This document shows, in pieces, positions 31,593-44,711 of a stretch of DNA of 64,000 nt. A program made the position numbers and the translations under genes. This stretch comes from Blastocystis sp. Blastoise (Eukaryota > Sar > Bigyra > Opalinata > Blastocystidae): assembly GCA_039096225.1 (NCBI GenBank), contig JBBPEB010000026.1, positions 839,001-903,000 on the forward strand, written 5' to 3'. Every line of letters begins with the position of its first letter. Within the stretch, counting starts at the first letter, position 1. The notes beneath the pieces were generated by a model. It worked only from the letters and a program-made list of their open reading frames with translations, did no database searches and was not told the DNA's origin.

Positions 31593-32772
31593 ATGTTAAC
31601 AAAACATGACCAAAAAGCATTTTTTATTCATTTTTATGATCTTTATCTCCCTAATTATAGGTCTAAGTTGACTGAAAAGGAAATGAAAAAACTAAAACAA
31701 TTCAAAATTGAAATGTTGGGATCTTTTCATGAATTTTATAGATCTCTCATCTCTCCTGACACATCCGGTATATTCTATATGATATTTATAATCATTTTAG
31801 GGAAAAAAGAATGTAAATATCTTACATACGATATAGAGACTTTTCTGAGAAAAGAAGCTCTTTTGAGACATATCAAAGTAATAGCCATAAAAGATACAAC
31901 AAAACAAATAAAAGTATAACCTGTTCTCTAATTAATGTCTCATTTTATATTTTTTTAATTAAATAATCTTTATAGAAGTGTTTACGACTAATTCCATATA
32001 TCTTAAAAGATTCAGAATTAATAAAAGCAAAATATATTTTAAAAAAAGAGAAAGATCATGTGTGCGTTGACGAAAATAATTCATTATATAATCTTATTCT
32101 TTTAGTCATAAAAGACTACATGTCTCTCCATAAGAGAGTTAAGTCAATAAATGACTATGACATCATACGATGTATAAAAAAAGCGTTCTATGATAAAAGA
32201 CAAAAAGGTAACTTCGCTAGTTCTTTTGGTTTTGTTGTTGTTGATAAAGATGGATACAAAATAACTGAAAAAGCAAGTCTTATAGATGAACCTTTAGTAT
32301 ATATTTTAACTATTTATACTGTCAATATATATAATTCTTTTAGAATTCTGAATGGAAAAGAGATTCTTCTCTTTTTACTACTACCAGTCATTCATTTATG
32401 AATAATAAGAAAATTATTGAAAATCTTCAAATCAGCTATGACAGAGTCATAGAACACAATCAGCGTCATCAGTATATTTATTTTATTGGTTTATTATATA
32501 TTATTGTTTCTTATTTTTTAGAATATTTTTTACTTCCAGTTTTATTGGTAATATTTTATTTTTTGGATATAATACATTTTTTATTCTCTTTCTTCATTAT
32601 AAAGTATAGTTATCATTGTATTTATATATATGTTTTATATATAGGATGTAATAAACCTTGGGTTGCTATCTATTGTTGCCATTTTTTCTGGTATATTATT
32701 TTATATTGTTTCCAATCTTTATATTATTTCTATATATTATTGTCTTTATATACTATTACTAATTATATATAG
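31593..32772 (+). CDS. Small E2-encoded protein, unknown (possible transposition accessory factor)
   Basis: At least four exons: MLTKHDQKAFFIHFYDLYLP from 31593; GKKECKYLTYDIETFLRKEA near 31800; KCLRLIPYILKDSELIKAKY near 31977; and NSEWKRDSSLFTTTSHSF near 32346. They are joined at GTATAT/TTTTAG or ATAG sites in frame. A hydrophobic last exon near 32645 (DVINLGLLSIVAIFSGILFY) may belong. The first 250 residues are Lys-rich and helical in character. No named domain is recognised. Autonomous plant CACTA elements encode, besides the transposase, a second protein (TNPA) that binds subterminal repeats. By position this gene could do that job, but this is inference only. Confidence 0.5.
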
Positions 32773-33272
32773 GAATGCTTAATAAATCATTGTCAATAAT
32801 AGTATATATATATATATTTTAACATTATCATTATATATTTATATAGATCAAATATAATTAATTATAATAAAGAACAATGAATTGTATGTTTTATTTCTAT
32901 ATAATATTCTATTTTTTATTTTTATAGATAAACCAAAAATTGCAATTTGTACTGTCGAAATATAGATTAATATTTTTCTTTAATTCTTATGTATTTATAT
33001 AATTATTTTTATCTATTATTTATACTCTATAGGTCATTGGTATTATAATATTTCAAAACAAATAATAAAAACAAATATTTATTCTTTTTATATTTGATTT
33101 TTTTTTGTTATAATATTAATTAATTATTTTTATACATATTTAAACTAATTGCTTTGTTTACACTTTTAAAAAATATTAAAAAAACAATATAAATACATTT
33201 CTATTATTATAATCGAAATATAAAATGTTTAAAAGTCTATTATAATGATTAAATATCTTGTTATTTCAAGCA

Positions 33273-33437
33273 AAATTATTGGCCAATTATTGCAATTCTA
33301 GTGGTTAAATTTTTAAAATGATCCAATTATAATATATAAAGATACTAACAAGAAATTTCTAGATTTTTTCAATCAAAACTATTGGACAATTAATGCAATT
33401 GTAGTGGATAAAAGCTTGAAATTATCCAATTATCTTA
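33273..33437. repeat. Two direct repeats of about 62 bases in the right arm of E2
   Basis: Copy one at 33273-33335 and copy two at 33376-33437 share the order ATTGG(C/A)CAATTA(T/A)TGCAATT, then CTAGTGG or GTAGTGG, then a CCAATTAT word. They lie 110-275 bases inside the right end of E2. Repeats of this kind near both ends of CACTA elements are binding sites for element-encoded proteins. Confidence 0.7.
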
Positions 33438-33658
33438 TTATAATAATATTGCATCTATAAGTGTAACTGGCTGAAAAAGTCTTAAATTTTTTTGCTTACT
33501 TTTTCGAATTTGTCGTTTTTTTGATATCCGTGAAAATGCCTACCAGTGGTATGTTAGTGAGTAGAATTTATTTTCTTAATTTGGTTTATTCATCTCTATC
33601 ACTTATGATTTTATAAATAAAATATGAAAATCAATACAATATAGTCATTTTGTCTCAA

Positions 33659-34146
33659 ATGCTGTGTAATCAATTCAAGAATATATTCTATCTTTCAGTT
33701 TGTACTGCTTGTTCAATTTTTATAATCTTTTTTGTGAGAACTTTGGATTATAAATCAAGAAGCAAACTGATTCCAGTTAACATTTACGTAAATTATCTCG
33801 ATGTTTATAATTTCATTTAAATAGAATAGTAAATCAATTAAATTTCCTGAAAGAAAATATATTTATAATATTATAAATATCGATATTAATAAAAGAGAAA
33901 ATTATACAAAAGAAAATTTTTTAATTGATAGGAAATCTTATATTAAAGAACTTGGTATATATATATATATTGATTATTTATTATATAGGTTTAATTAGAA
34001 AATGTGGGGTTGATGTTAAATCTTCTATATGTGATACATCATTAAATTCTACAGAAATAGAAGCATTTAAAAAGTATTATAATAAAGAGAGTATTAATAA
34101 GAAAAGATATTTGGCTGTTTTTGGTACTACATTAGTAGTTACAGTA

Positions 34147-34229
<83 letters not shown>

Positions 34230-34379
34230 GAAACAAGAATCACGAATTTTTATTCAAAGTTATTTCCTTAATAGTATTCTTATCATTCAAAGATATACAA
34301 ATATAAGATTTGTTGTATTCACTGATAGTCAACAAATAATAGATGAATGTACAAGTAGAAACATTAAGTATAGCACTGA

Positions 34380-34452
<73 letters not shown>

Positions 34453-35409
34453 GATTACTATAATATAATTCTATATAGATAAAACAAATGAATTTAATGT
34501 TCCAATATTAAAATCAATTATTAATACATTAGAAACAAATTATGAATCATGGTTTTATGGCTATTTAAATGGAGATATACTATTAAGTCTTAATATAGAA
34601 GATATATTAATAAAAGTATTAAATTCTATATATAAGAAAGAATTAAAACAAGAAGTTATTTTAGTAAGTACGCGATCAAATGTTCAAGATACATTCTTTT
34701 ATAATAAAACTATTACTAATAATTATAATTATGTTGATTTATTAAATGAAGCTTATGAAAATTCTGAGTATTATATTATACGTGCAATTGTATATAGATA
34801 TTATGATTTATATTTATATATATTTTTTATTACTTTAGGATGTATTTATTGCAACAAAATATACACTAACAAATCATCTTGTTGATGATGCTGTAATAGG
34901 AAGATATTTTATAGATAATTATATAATGGATAATGCCAATTTTAGAAGTGAATTTGTTGAGGTTATAGATGTTACACCAAGTAGTATATTCTTTATATAT
35001 ATATATATATAAATAATAATAATAATTTATTTAATAGATAACAAATAGTAATAACATGTAATAGCTTCTATATATAGTTTTAACAATACATATATCTGGG
35101 AATGAGCAATATAAAAGTGATCAAATACAATCAGATTTATTATATAATTCAAAATATTTTGCTACAGAAAGTGAAGGATATTTTTGTGATATCTTGTTGT
35201 CAAGTTATTTAGTATGTTATTTTTTTAATTATTTTATTTTACTTGAACATAATTTATAGATGAAAGAAACGAATCATTCATATATTTTTGTACCCATTCA
35301 TGAATCCTATTTATGGCATAAAAAATATGAATTAAAACTATTAAGCTGTTATCAAAAATATCTAATAGAAAATAAGTGCTCAATATCAAGAACTTATAAT
35401 GATTTGTAG
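33659..35409 (+). CDS. Type II membrane glycosyltransferase-like protein
   Basis: Eight exons joined in frame. The start at 33659 gives MLCNQFKN and then a signal anchor (IFYLSVCTACSIFIIFFV). A lumenal domain follows: KKRYLAVFGTTLVVT, RIFIQSYFLNSILIIQRY, IRFVVFTDSQQIIDEC, LETNYESWFYGYLNGDILLS and VILVSTRSNVQDTFF, ending with DVFIATKYTLTNHLVDDAVIGRYFIDNYIMD, VEVIDVT and a C-terminus in ISRTYNDL. The order I-x-F-T-D, Y-x-N-G-D-I (DxD-like), V-S-T-R, then a D-x-F...IGR...DN and a V-D-V-T matches a family of nucleotide-sugar transferase-like proteins. The donor and acceptor are unknown. Two introns are nearly pure TA. The gene starts 110 bases after the right end of E2. Confidence 0.7.
34149..34220. 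repeat. (TA)n microsatellite in an intron
   Basis: A pure TA run of about 70 bases fills an intron of the glycosyltransferase gene, from the GTAAGATATA donor to the TATATAG acceptor. Confidence 0.9.
34380..34449. repeat. (TA)n microsatellite in an intron
   Basis: A second TA run in the next intron of the same gene, directly after the exon encoding RNIKYSTE. Confidence 0.9.
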
Positions 35410-37553
35410 AAAAAAGAAAAAAATTGTTGTTTCTACTTTTTAAAACTCAACAACTATTAAGAAGTATATTCCAAAATTCGTTTTTTATGACGTTGAGAGT
35501 TACACATTTTTTTTTGAGGAATACATACTGTTGGGTAGAAAAGTAAAACATACTGGTGGATTATTATTGTTTTCTTTTAAGACCATATTCGAACTCAGTT
35601 TAGAAAAAAAATTAAATCGGTATAAAAAAATATAAGATGGAAAAGAATTTTGGATTGGAAAACAATTATTGTTTTTTGTTATTAATTTCTCTAAAACACT
35701 GTTGAAAATTCTAAATGGTTCTTTCTCGTTTATATTCAATGACGTTCATTAATTTTACTTTATGGTATACTCTAAATAAGAAACAGACGATATTTGTCAT
35801 ATAAATATGAAATATTTGTAACTTATTTTTTTGTTATTTTCATTGAAGATTTGATACTTGTTAAAATAAATTGAATATTATCGTGAGATCTTTATAGGGA
35901 CTGGAAGAAAAGTAGGTATACTTTCTATCAATTTTTGTTGTTTTTTGGTGGAGAAAAGGCTTTTTATGCAAAAAAGTGGATTTGTCATTTTTTTTGATTT
36001 TGGTCTTTTTCTTTTAGTATTAGTTTGAATTTTGTTATAATGATATATAAATATGTATATGTTTTGTCTCATGATGTTAATGCATATTCTTTTGCATTCA
36101 AATTAAGAAATAAATGAAAAACATTGTTGAGAAATTATACCATTATTATATATATATATATATTAGTGACACAACTATTAAATCCAAAATGATTACATGA
36201 AACATATCATGTATAGAAAGATGTATAATTTAAGCCCATTTTATAAAACATTGTCACTGATTTCACAAACAAAGCATTTCTATTGATTCTATTTATTAAG
36301 CCTACCATAAAAATATACAGAAAATGGTTACAAATTAGCAAATCACAAAAAATAGGCTTTAAAAAAGTATTCAATTTCCCTTTTTTTTTTTGTTTTGATT
36401 ACTTGTACTTATTTTTCATTTGTAATAGTTTTTTATTTAAGCAAGCAAAAGCCTGTTTATCATGAACTATTAGTACATATAAATAAATTGAATATGAAAT
36501 ATTTAATACAAATAATATGAAAAAATTAACCACTTAAAAGAGTTATTTAATCGTGTCTTGAGTGTTGTCAACATATGATAACACAACATTCTACACAATA
36601 TTATTTGTATTATGATATATACTGTCAATAACTTACAATATTATTAATTATAATATTTATAATACCCACTAAAAAACACCTTTTAAATACATAAACAATG
36701 GAGGAAAAAATAGTTATTTGTGTTTTATTAGATAATACAAAATATGAAGTTATTATTTTCAATTATTGTATTCAAATAATACATAATATTGTTTTGTAAA
36801 TATTTAATAAAAGCAATTGAAAAAGTTATTAAGTACCTAAAGTTGATATTTCATCAATAAGTTGTATTCAAATATGTCTCCAGATATCTTATTTATTTTT
36901 TCGACTGTTGTGATATCATTGCTAATGGTTTGACTTCAATTCACAACTGTAAAAGTATCATAAAACTATTTTTTTCATTCATTTCTCTCTTTATATAACT
37001 AGGATATGTGAATAAGAGTGAAATTATACTTTCTGGAAATACAAAAAAGGTCAATCAATATGCTGATAAAAGATGAAGACTATTCCATTCATATAAGCAA
37101 TAGTATGTTCATAACAAACAATATATTATTAACTTTATTCCTTTCTTACATATCAAAATAAAAGAAATTATTAAAATAGAAAATGAAGATTAGCTTTGTT
37201 ATGTTGCCAAATAAATTGAAAAATTGGGGAAAATATAATTATTATGGTTTTATATATATATATATAATGTTTTTTGGTCGATTGTTATTTTAGAATGTAA
37301 ATATGTTTTTCTCTAAAATTATTTGATATAAATTCATAAAAACATATTATTATGAATTCTTAATGTTTCTAATGGTAAATCATTTTTTAAAATTTGAAAA
37401 ATTATTAGTAGTGAGTGAAATATACCACTAAATATTTTTGATTTTCTCACATTTTTTTATGGAAACTTCAAAAATGATGAACTATTTACAATAAAAAAAG
37501 CATTTTGTACGCAAATTCTATTTTTTTCCAAAATTGTCTTTTTTTGGTGGAAA
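35410..37553. other. Intergenic, no confident gene
   Basis: AT-rich gap between the glycosyltransferase and the repeat-like gene. Two short G-rich segments, 35925-35985 and 37525-37570, share words such as TTTTTTTGGTGGA and AAAAAAGTGGA, so a small degenerate repeat may be present. Short frames of 60-80 residues on both strands look like chance. Confidence 0.4.
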
Positions 37554-39779
37554 ATGTGGAAAAAAGTGGAATCAAAAGCCCATTTTCTTTCAGTCCCATT
37601 ATTTAATATAGTTAAAGAATTAGCTGATAAAATTGATGATAATCTATTTAATAAAATAATGACAACTCATGTATTTCCAAATGTTACTGAAATTATATAT
37701 GATGATGGTATAGATATATATTATATAAAGTATATATTATATATAGAATCTTTCAGATTGTCTTCAATAAAAAAAGAATGCTTCCCTAAATTACATATTA
37801 TCAATTACAATGTTACAATAAGTAATTTCATATATAATACATAACTATTATTTTTATTCTAGCTACTAGTAATTTTGAGTTCCTTTTTCCTATGGATTTA
37901 ATGTCAATAATTGATACTATTAGAATAAATAGAATTGATATCAACAATAACAAGGAAATAAATACTCTTTTAGATAACCTAGTTTATAGTCATTCAATTC
38001 ATATTGATGAAATTAACCCATTACTTTGTAGTATATATATTTGATAGTATTACACTCTCTATACAATTACATTTCTTTGTTTTTATATAGATGGATTGAT
38101 TTATTGTTTTCCACATTTAAAAGAATTATTGGAGAAAAATCTTATTTCCTTTGATAAAATTTATAGTATAAAATATATATATATATATTAAAAAAATATT
38201 ATTTTATATGCTATATATTATTTTTATTCATATAAAGTTGATACTTCTGATTCTATAAATGTCAAAAAATTGGATTCTTTTGAAAATTATAAACATAATA
38301 TTGATCGTTTAGATATTACAGTCAGAGGTATTCATTTAATATATATTAATATTTATTTATAGATAATATGGAAGATGATATAAGAAATTCTTTAGAAGGA
38401 TTTTTAAAGAGTAGTGTATTAGAACATTTGAATGAATTAAATATTTCATGTATATTCTTTATTATATATTATTATGTTTTGTATAACGTCTATAGTTGAA
38501 GAAAACATAAGTTTTGAATATTTAACATGGATATCAAGTGTTTTTAATGATAATAAGATTACAGTTATTAAAAAATTAACGATTAATTGTATATTATATT
38601 ATAAATATATGATAATATATAGTACGCTATATCAAGGAAGACTTATTCTCTGAATATTTCACAATATTAGAAAACATAATGAATATACTGATTCCTATCG
38701 CATCTATTGTTTTTATTTATGGTAATTATATATATATGATGATGATTATGTTCAATAATATTTTTTTAATTAATTTAAATATAATTATAAAGGAAATATG
38801 GCAGATATAAATAGATTGATTCTTAAAGGTTGTTTCCATAATATAACTGAATTATCTTTATGTATATATATATTCTGCAAACAAAACTTTTCAATAGAAA
38901 ACATGACATATCTGATCTTATTTTAATACTTGTATTATTATAGACCCTGATGATATACCTGATGAACACTTTTGTGAACTATATACTACAGATAGTTTCC
39001 ATAAGTTAAAATTGATCAAGTTTCGTATATATTTATAGTAACAATAAGATATATATTATAAATCGTGAATTTTTGTGTATTCTTTCTTTATTATATAATA
39101 TTTTTGTTAAATATTATATATATTAATAGGAACATTTAGAGACAATGATTGGTGGAATGGTTTTATCCAAAAAATATGTATATATATGAATCATAACAAC
39201 TTTCCATTATCAACTAGTATTCAATTAACTTGTATGTCAATCCAAATAATACACTATTATTCATTAATGTTATTAATTCTATAGGTGGTTCTTCTTATAC
39301 GTATATTTATGATCCTAATACTTCTATTCTTCGATGTAAACAGGATACTCATTCACTTATGGAAACAATTATATGTACAGAAGGTATATATATGTAACTA
39401 ATATGTATTATATAATATGTAGATAAAACAATAAATGAATATGAAATAAAAACATTATTTGATTGTATAAATGAAAATAAGACGAAAAGTTTAAAAAGTT
39501 TAGAAATATGTATACATATATATAAATATTTTAAATTATATTTTTTTATAGATATTTATAATGAGGAACACTTATTAGAATTGATCAATTTTATAACTAA
39601 TGGAAAGATTCCTAAATTGAAAGAATTTATAATTCATATCAGTATGTATATAGTTATATATATCAATAATATTTTATATAGAGTATAAAATTTCAGATGA
39701 ACACATTAATTCATATAAACAACAATTGATTGATTCTATGTTTATTCTAGAAAATCATGTGTATTATAAATTCGATTAA
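37554..39779 (+). CDS. Multi-exon leucine/isoleucine-rich repeat-like protein
   Basis: About 13 exons of mostly 70-150 bases, joined at GTATAT/TATAG sites, end at the stop at 39779 (HVYYKFD). The first in-frame ATG is at 37554 (MWKKVESKAHFLSVPLFN), but TTTCTTTCAG at 37588-37597 could be an acceptor, so the true start may lie upstream. Successive exons encode similar units: CFPKLHIINYNVTI, CFPHLKELLEKNLISF, LEHLNELNIS, INRLILKGCFHNITELSL, SFHKLKLIKF, TKSLKSLEI, IPKLKEFIIHI. Each has the L-x-x-L-x-I/L pattern of LRR-like solenoids such as those in F-box/LRR proteins. No F-box is clear. It is probably an intracellular protein-binding protein. No premature stops were found in the joined frame. 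Confidence 0.6.
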
Positions 39780-41592
39780 ATTAGGTAAATTATTTTATTT
39801 TTTTTTGTTGCTTTATATATAATCTATTTATTTTCTTATTTAAAAAAAAATTTAAATTTCTATTAATTATATATATATATAAATTTATTATTTTATTTGA
39901 AAATAATGGAATAAAAATAATCAGTATATATGTTAGCTGTTGTTTTCAGTATTTGGTATTTTTTTAAATAATATATTATTGTTTGCTATGAATTCATTGT
40001 TTTATTGTGCTTATTAGGTATTCTTAAAGAAGAATAAATACTTCTATAGATATATTCTTATACAAAAATAATTTGAAATAATTTTTGGTAAAAAATGTTT
40101 AATAAGAGTTTACTACTATATATGAAGTATTAAAAAGAAAAAAGACTGTTTTGGATCTACTTTTTTAAAAGAATTACAAATTCTTCATATTTAAAAAAAT
40201 ATTTGTTTTAGGGTTTCTTATGTGTTATAATATGTTTGCTTTACTGATTATAAAAGTAGTTTCAAAGTAAGCTGTAGAAGAATAAAGGAAATATGTTGTT
40301 TATATAAGAATCTCTTTTCATGCTTAATGTATAAAATACCAAATAGTTTTTTGTATATATATAATTAAATATCATATAGAAACTTTGATATAAAATAGAT
40401 TAATATAGTATACCATCCAATAGAATTATACATGTTTATAAATATTGAAAAAAATATGTTTTTATGATTCATTATAAATGTAAAATATATTTAAAAATTA
40501 CAGTTATTAAATGTATATATATGATTTGCTATACTTGAAATCATTTTATATGCTATTATATCAGAATTTAATTATTTATTATATAATTGATATTGTTTAA
40601 ATAAGATAATGAATAAGAAACGTTCTGTACTGTGAGCTAGTCATATTTGGTCTATAGATGAATATGGTAAATATATATAAATTAAGTATCTTAGATAATA
40701 ATTTTTTGTTGAATAGTATATAAAAATAAAAGTGATCATAATTGTTTGGATGGAGATAATATACTCATTTACATGATGATTATAAGGAGTATAAGATATA
40801 TTAGGATTAATTATTTTAAAGAATAAAAATAGAAAACAATAATGATTTTTAAATTAACTAGAAGGATATTGAAATTGAAAGAAATAAAATAATTTGAATG
40901 GGTAGAGAACTATATTATGAATGTAATAAATATATAAAAATATTAAATCGAGAATAGAATTGGAATGATTAGCTAAAGAAACATCATAATTGTGATGTAG
41001 ATCAGTGATTCATGTGAATTATGATTATTTAAATAACATAGAATATGAATTGAAGCTCAAATAGATCCTATGAAGAAGATTTGAAACCAAATTGTGAATA
41101 AATGATAATTCTTACAAGTAATGAATATTAATTTATAATTATTAGAACACTCTAATTAAGAATTAATATAGAATTGACTTGCTATCTTAGCTAATGGAAT
41201 GAAGAATGACGATTATTTGTTTATTCTGATCTATTTTAATGTTATTCTTGTAGATTACATGATTTATAAATAACAAAATCAAATATTTTTCTTTATAAAT
41301 GCAATTTAAATGAATAATAAAGAGATTTAAAAAATGAATAAAAAAATGGATTTAAATCTTTATTAATTATTAAATAAAAGTCAATGAATCAAAAATAATC
41401 GTGAATTGGTGAAAACCTAGTTTTTCATAAATATTTACGATTATTATTAAGTTTTAAGGCATAAAAAAAAATTTGTTTTCATTTAGTTTATTAACTAGAA
41501 TTCTGAATTAGAGAAACAAGTTTCTCTTTATAGGATAGAAAAAGAGTTTTTAAAGAGTTTTCATTATTCTTTTATTCCTTATATTGTTAAGA
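39780..41592. other. Gap before the TLDc gene; possible gene remnant
   Basis: AT-rich. Between 40610 and 41270 there are short protein-like stretches on the plus strand (for example ASHIWSIDEYG near 40640 and KSDHNCLDGDNIL near 40730) broken by many stops. This suggests an old remnant that I cannot identify. The last 150 bases should hold the TLDc gene promoter. Confidence 0.35.
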
Positions 41593-41684
41593 ATGGTGAA
41601 AGAGAAGGTAGAATTTGATGCGAATAAGATGGTTGATATTCAGAAGGATGTAATTCATTTTGAAAGACTGATTGGTGATTTAAT
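41593..41684 (+). pseudogene. 5' piece of the T1/BTB-TLDc gene, split by E3
   Basis: ATG at 41593 opens a frame of 30 codons plus two bases (MVKEKVEFDANKMVDIQKDV and onward to LIGDL) that stops being host sequence at 41684, where E3 begins. The last three bases, AAT, are the target duplication. With E3 and one AAT removed, the split codon becomes ATT (Ile) and the frame runs on into the exon at 48759 without a stop. The start has a plausible AAGAATGG context. The segment looks like a helical N-terminus. Confidence 0.75.
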
Positions 41685-41697
41685 CACTATGAGGCAG

Positions 41698-42300
41698 GGT
41701 GGCCTATTTAAGAGTTTTGATTGGTTAATTTTAAAAATAGTCCAATAATTTTTCTTTAAAAAATTGACCTTCTAAAAAAGTGGTTTAGAGAAGGAATTTT
41801 TCTGAAAAACAAAAAAAAATAATTCTAAGTCGCTATTATTTTTCTATTTTTCTATATTCTTCTCATATAGAGTTAATATGAGGTTTTTGACATTATATTC
41901 AATCAATAGGGTCTTTATTTGACAAACAGAGCTGCTTTTTATGTTTGTTTTCTTAACATTAGTGGTTTGGAAATGTTGACTTATTTTCAATAAAAAATTG
42001 CTAAACGGTGTTCAATAGACCATGTAGACTCATAATATAAATGAAAAAACTTGTTTTATGATGTTTATAAAAAAAGTCAAAAACAAAAATTCAGACAGTC
42101 AAATTTTGTAATACACGGTAATTTTTTTCATTTCAAAAGAAAAAGAAAAATTTGAAAGTGGGTCTTTTGTTTTCTTTTTTTGTTGAACTTGATGTATGAA
42201 TATGTATTTTGTTTTAATATATCATTTTTTATTTAGTGAGGATGTTCGTGTTTCAAATTTGTTGTATTTTATATATTTTATTTTAGTTAATTCATTTCTT
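41698..42300. other. Left arm of E3, no gene seen
   Basis: Subterminal arm with GATTGGTTAA (41719), CCAATAA (41742) and stretches similar to the left arm of E2 up to about 42170. No open frame of note. Confidence 0.6.
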
Positions 42301-42778
42301 ATTTTAGGTATCAGGTCTTTTAAAGATGAGACAACTCTGTCCATCGTGAAATTGGGTTCTGTGTTTTCCTAGGTGGTTCAACTGGATCAAAAATACTTTC
42401 TGTATATAATTATATTTTTTAATTAGCATTATTTATTTAATCTATCTTTATTTTATAGTATAGAATGATTGCTGGTGATCAAAAGTGTTTATTTATTTAT
42501 TATCTGTCAGTCTAGTAAGTATTTATATTAATTAGATTGTAATTACTTATTTTTTCTATTATATATATTTTTTAAATTTATTTTTTTATTAATTTATTAT
42601 ATTAATCGCTATCTTATTATTTCTACATTTTTAAATATAATTTTTATTCTATTTTTACGATAATAAATTATATATATATAGACATACGAGTTAATACTTT
42701 CATTGAGTGAAGAACTTGTTTATCTTTTAATTTATTTTTTGTAGTGTTTATTATATATCAAAATATAGATGAGTATAT

Positions 42779-43040
<262 letters not shown>

Positions 43041-44664
43041 GATTATCTGTTCTTTTACATATAAATTAAATAGATAGCTGGATTTGATTATAAATCTATA
43101 TTTTCCCGTGGGAAGAAAGATAATTTCTGGTCGATGGGTGATGGTGTCGGTTCATGTGGTCAGTGTACTGAAAAAATTTATGCACATGTATATAGATATA
43201 GATAAATATAATAATAATATGAATCATAATTATTGATGATATTTTTATACTATTTATATATATATAGGACACTGATTGATATATATATGATGATCTTCTC
43301 GAAGTATGGAATATTGTATTCATGGAATACGAGCAGAAGGAGTATATATATATATATATAATTATATTTAATGATATTTGTATATTATAGTATATATATA
43401 CAATATAATGAATAATTCTATATTTAATTTTATAATTATATATATTATATCTCTCCTTTTATCTTAGTCTTCCCTCGTTCCTCTGACACACTACTACTTC
43501 GACACACGAATGGTTCAGAACGTATGGCCAGTGTTGTATATATATATATATAATTCATTACAGATATACTAATAATATACTATATATATATAGCTTCAAG
43601 GCGTATGTTCAAATTTTGATACAGATGTTTTCTATTCAATGAAAGATAATTTACTTGTATATATATGTATGTATATATTTTTTCTTAATTATATATAATA
43701 TATATATATATTATAATATAAACTATATACAGTTAATTCGGTAACCCTATATAAAAACTGATAAAAAGCACGTGCTCAATTTGAAAAGTTCCCGCCAAGC
43801 ACTTCCCGCGTAAACCTATCACCGTATACTACGTTGCTTAATATTCTTTCAGACCATTTCAGACAGTTTCAGCACTTATATATCTAGGTATATATCCATC
43901 GCCTACCGGTCGCGGATGTATACTAAGAAAACTAATTAGGTATATATATGTATATATAATTGTTATTCATAAATACAATAAGGACAATCATATATAATTC
44001 TATATATATAGACGTTGTTTAAAATATGAGTATATATACAATATTCAATTCCCTTTCTTGTCTTCTTGTATTCCCGCGGTTATTCAATCTTTAGGTTTAT
44101 ATATATATATATATATATATATAATAGAACTGTTTTATCCTGATATTTCAAGTCACGTGCAGGACATAACGTCAATTGTGGAGAATGAGGAAATGTATTT
44201 TTGGCGGGCATTTGAGTGCGGTAAAGATAAACTTGAAGACATAGTAAAATCATCAAAAGTATATACTTGTGTTGATTTATTTATTTTTAATTTTATTATT
44301 GTTATGCTTATTTGTATTATAAAGAATTGTATTTGTTATTATTATATATTATATATTATATATGTATATATATATATATAGAAACGATCTATTCCCCCAT
44401 CTCTCGTGGATTTGAACCAATTATATGGAAGTACAGGAATTTCATTGGATCTCTCTCTTGTATTATTGGAAGAATGTGGAATTGTGTTACAGAACACAAA
44501 TATACCTGAGGATGAAATAGACCAATCAAAAAACAAAGATAATAAATCTAAAAGAACAGTATTTATCATATATTTATTAGTTATATGTATATTTATTTAT
44601 AGAATATAGGTTTAGATAGTTATGCTATTCCCGCACTTTCTGTTCTTTCCGCGCTTCACAATTC

Positions 44665-44711
<47 letters not shown>

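Larger units (their letters stand above)
17638..33548. mobile_element. E2: large CACTA-type element with transposase and cargo genes
   Basis: The left end CACTGGTAGGCA (17638-17649) and the right end TGCCTACCAGTG (33537-33548) form a perfect 12-bp inverted repeat of the CACTA class. It shares CACTnnnAGGCA with E3. The flanking trinucleotides are ATA (left) and GTA (right), so one of three target-duplication bases differs. The pairing is therefore likely but not proven. Inside, in order: an AT-rich left arm with subterminal GATTGG/CCAAT words; a PHD-finger gene (+); a decayed stretch; a Tnp2-like transposase (-); a small unknown gene (+); and a right arm with 62-base direct repeats. The size, 15.9 kb, fits an autonomous CACTA element. 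Confidence 0.65.
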
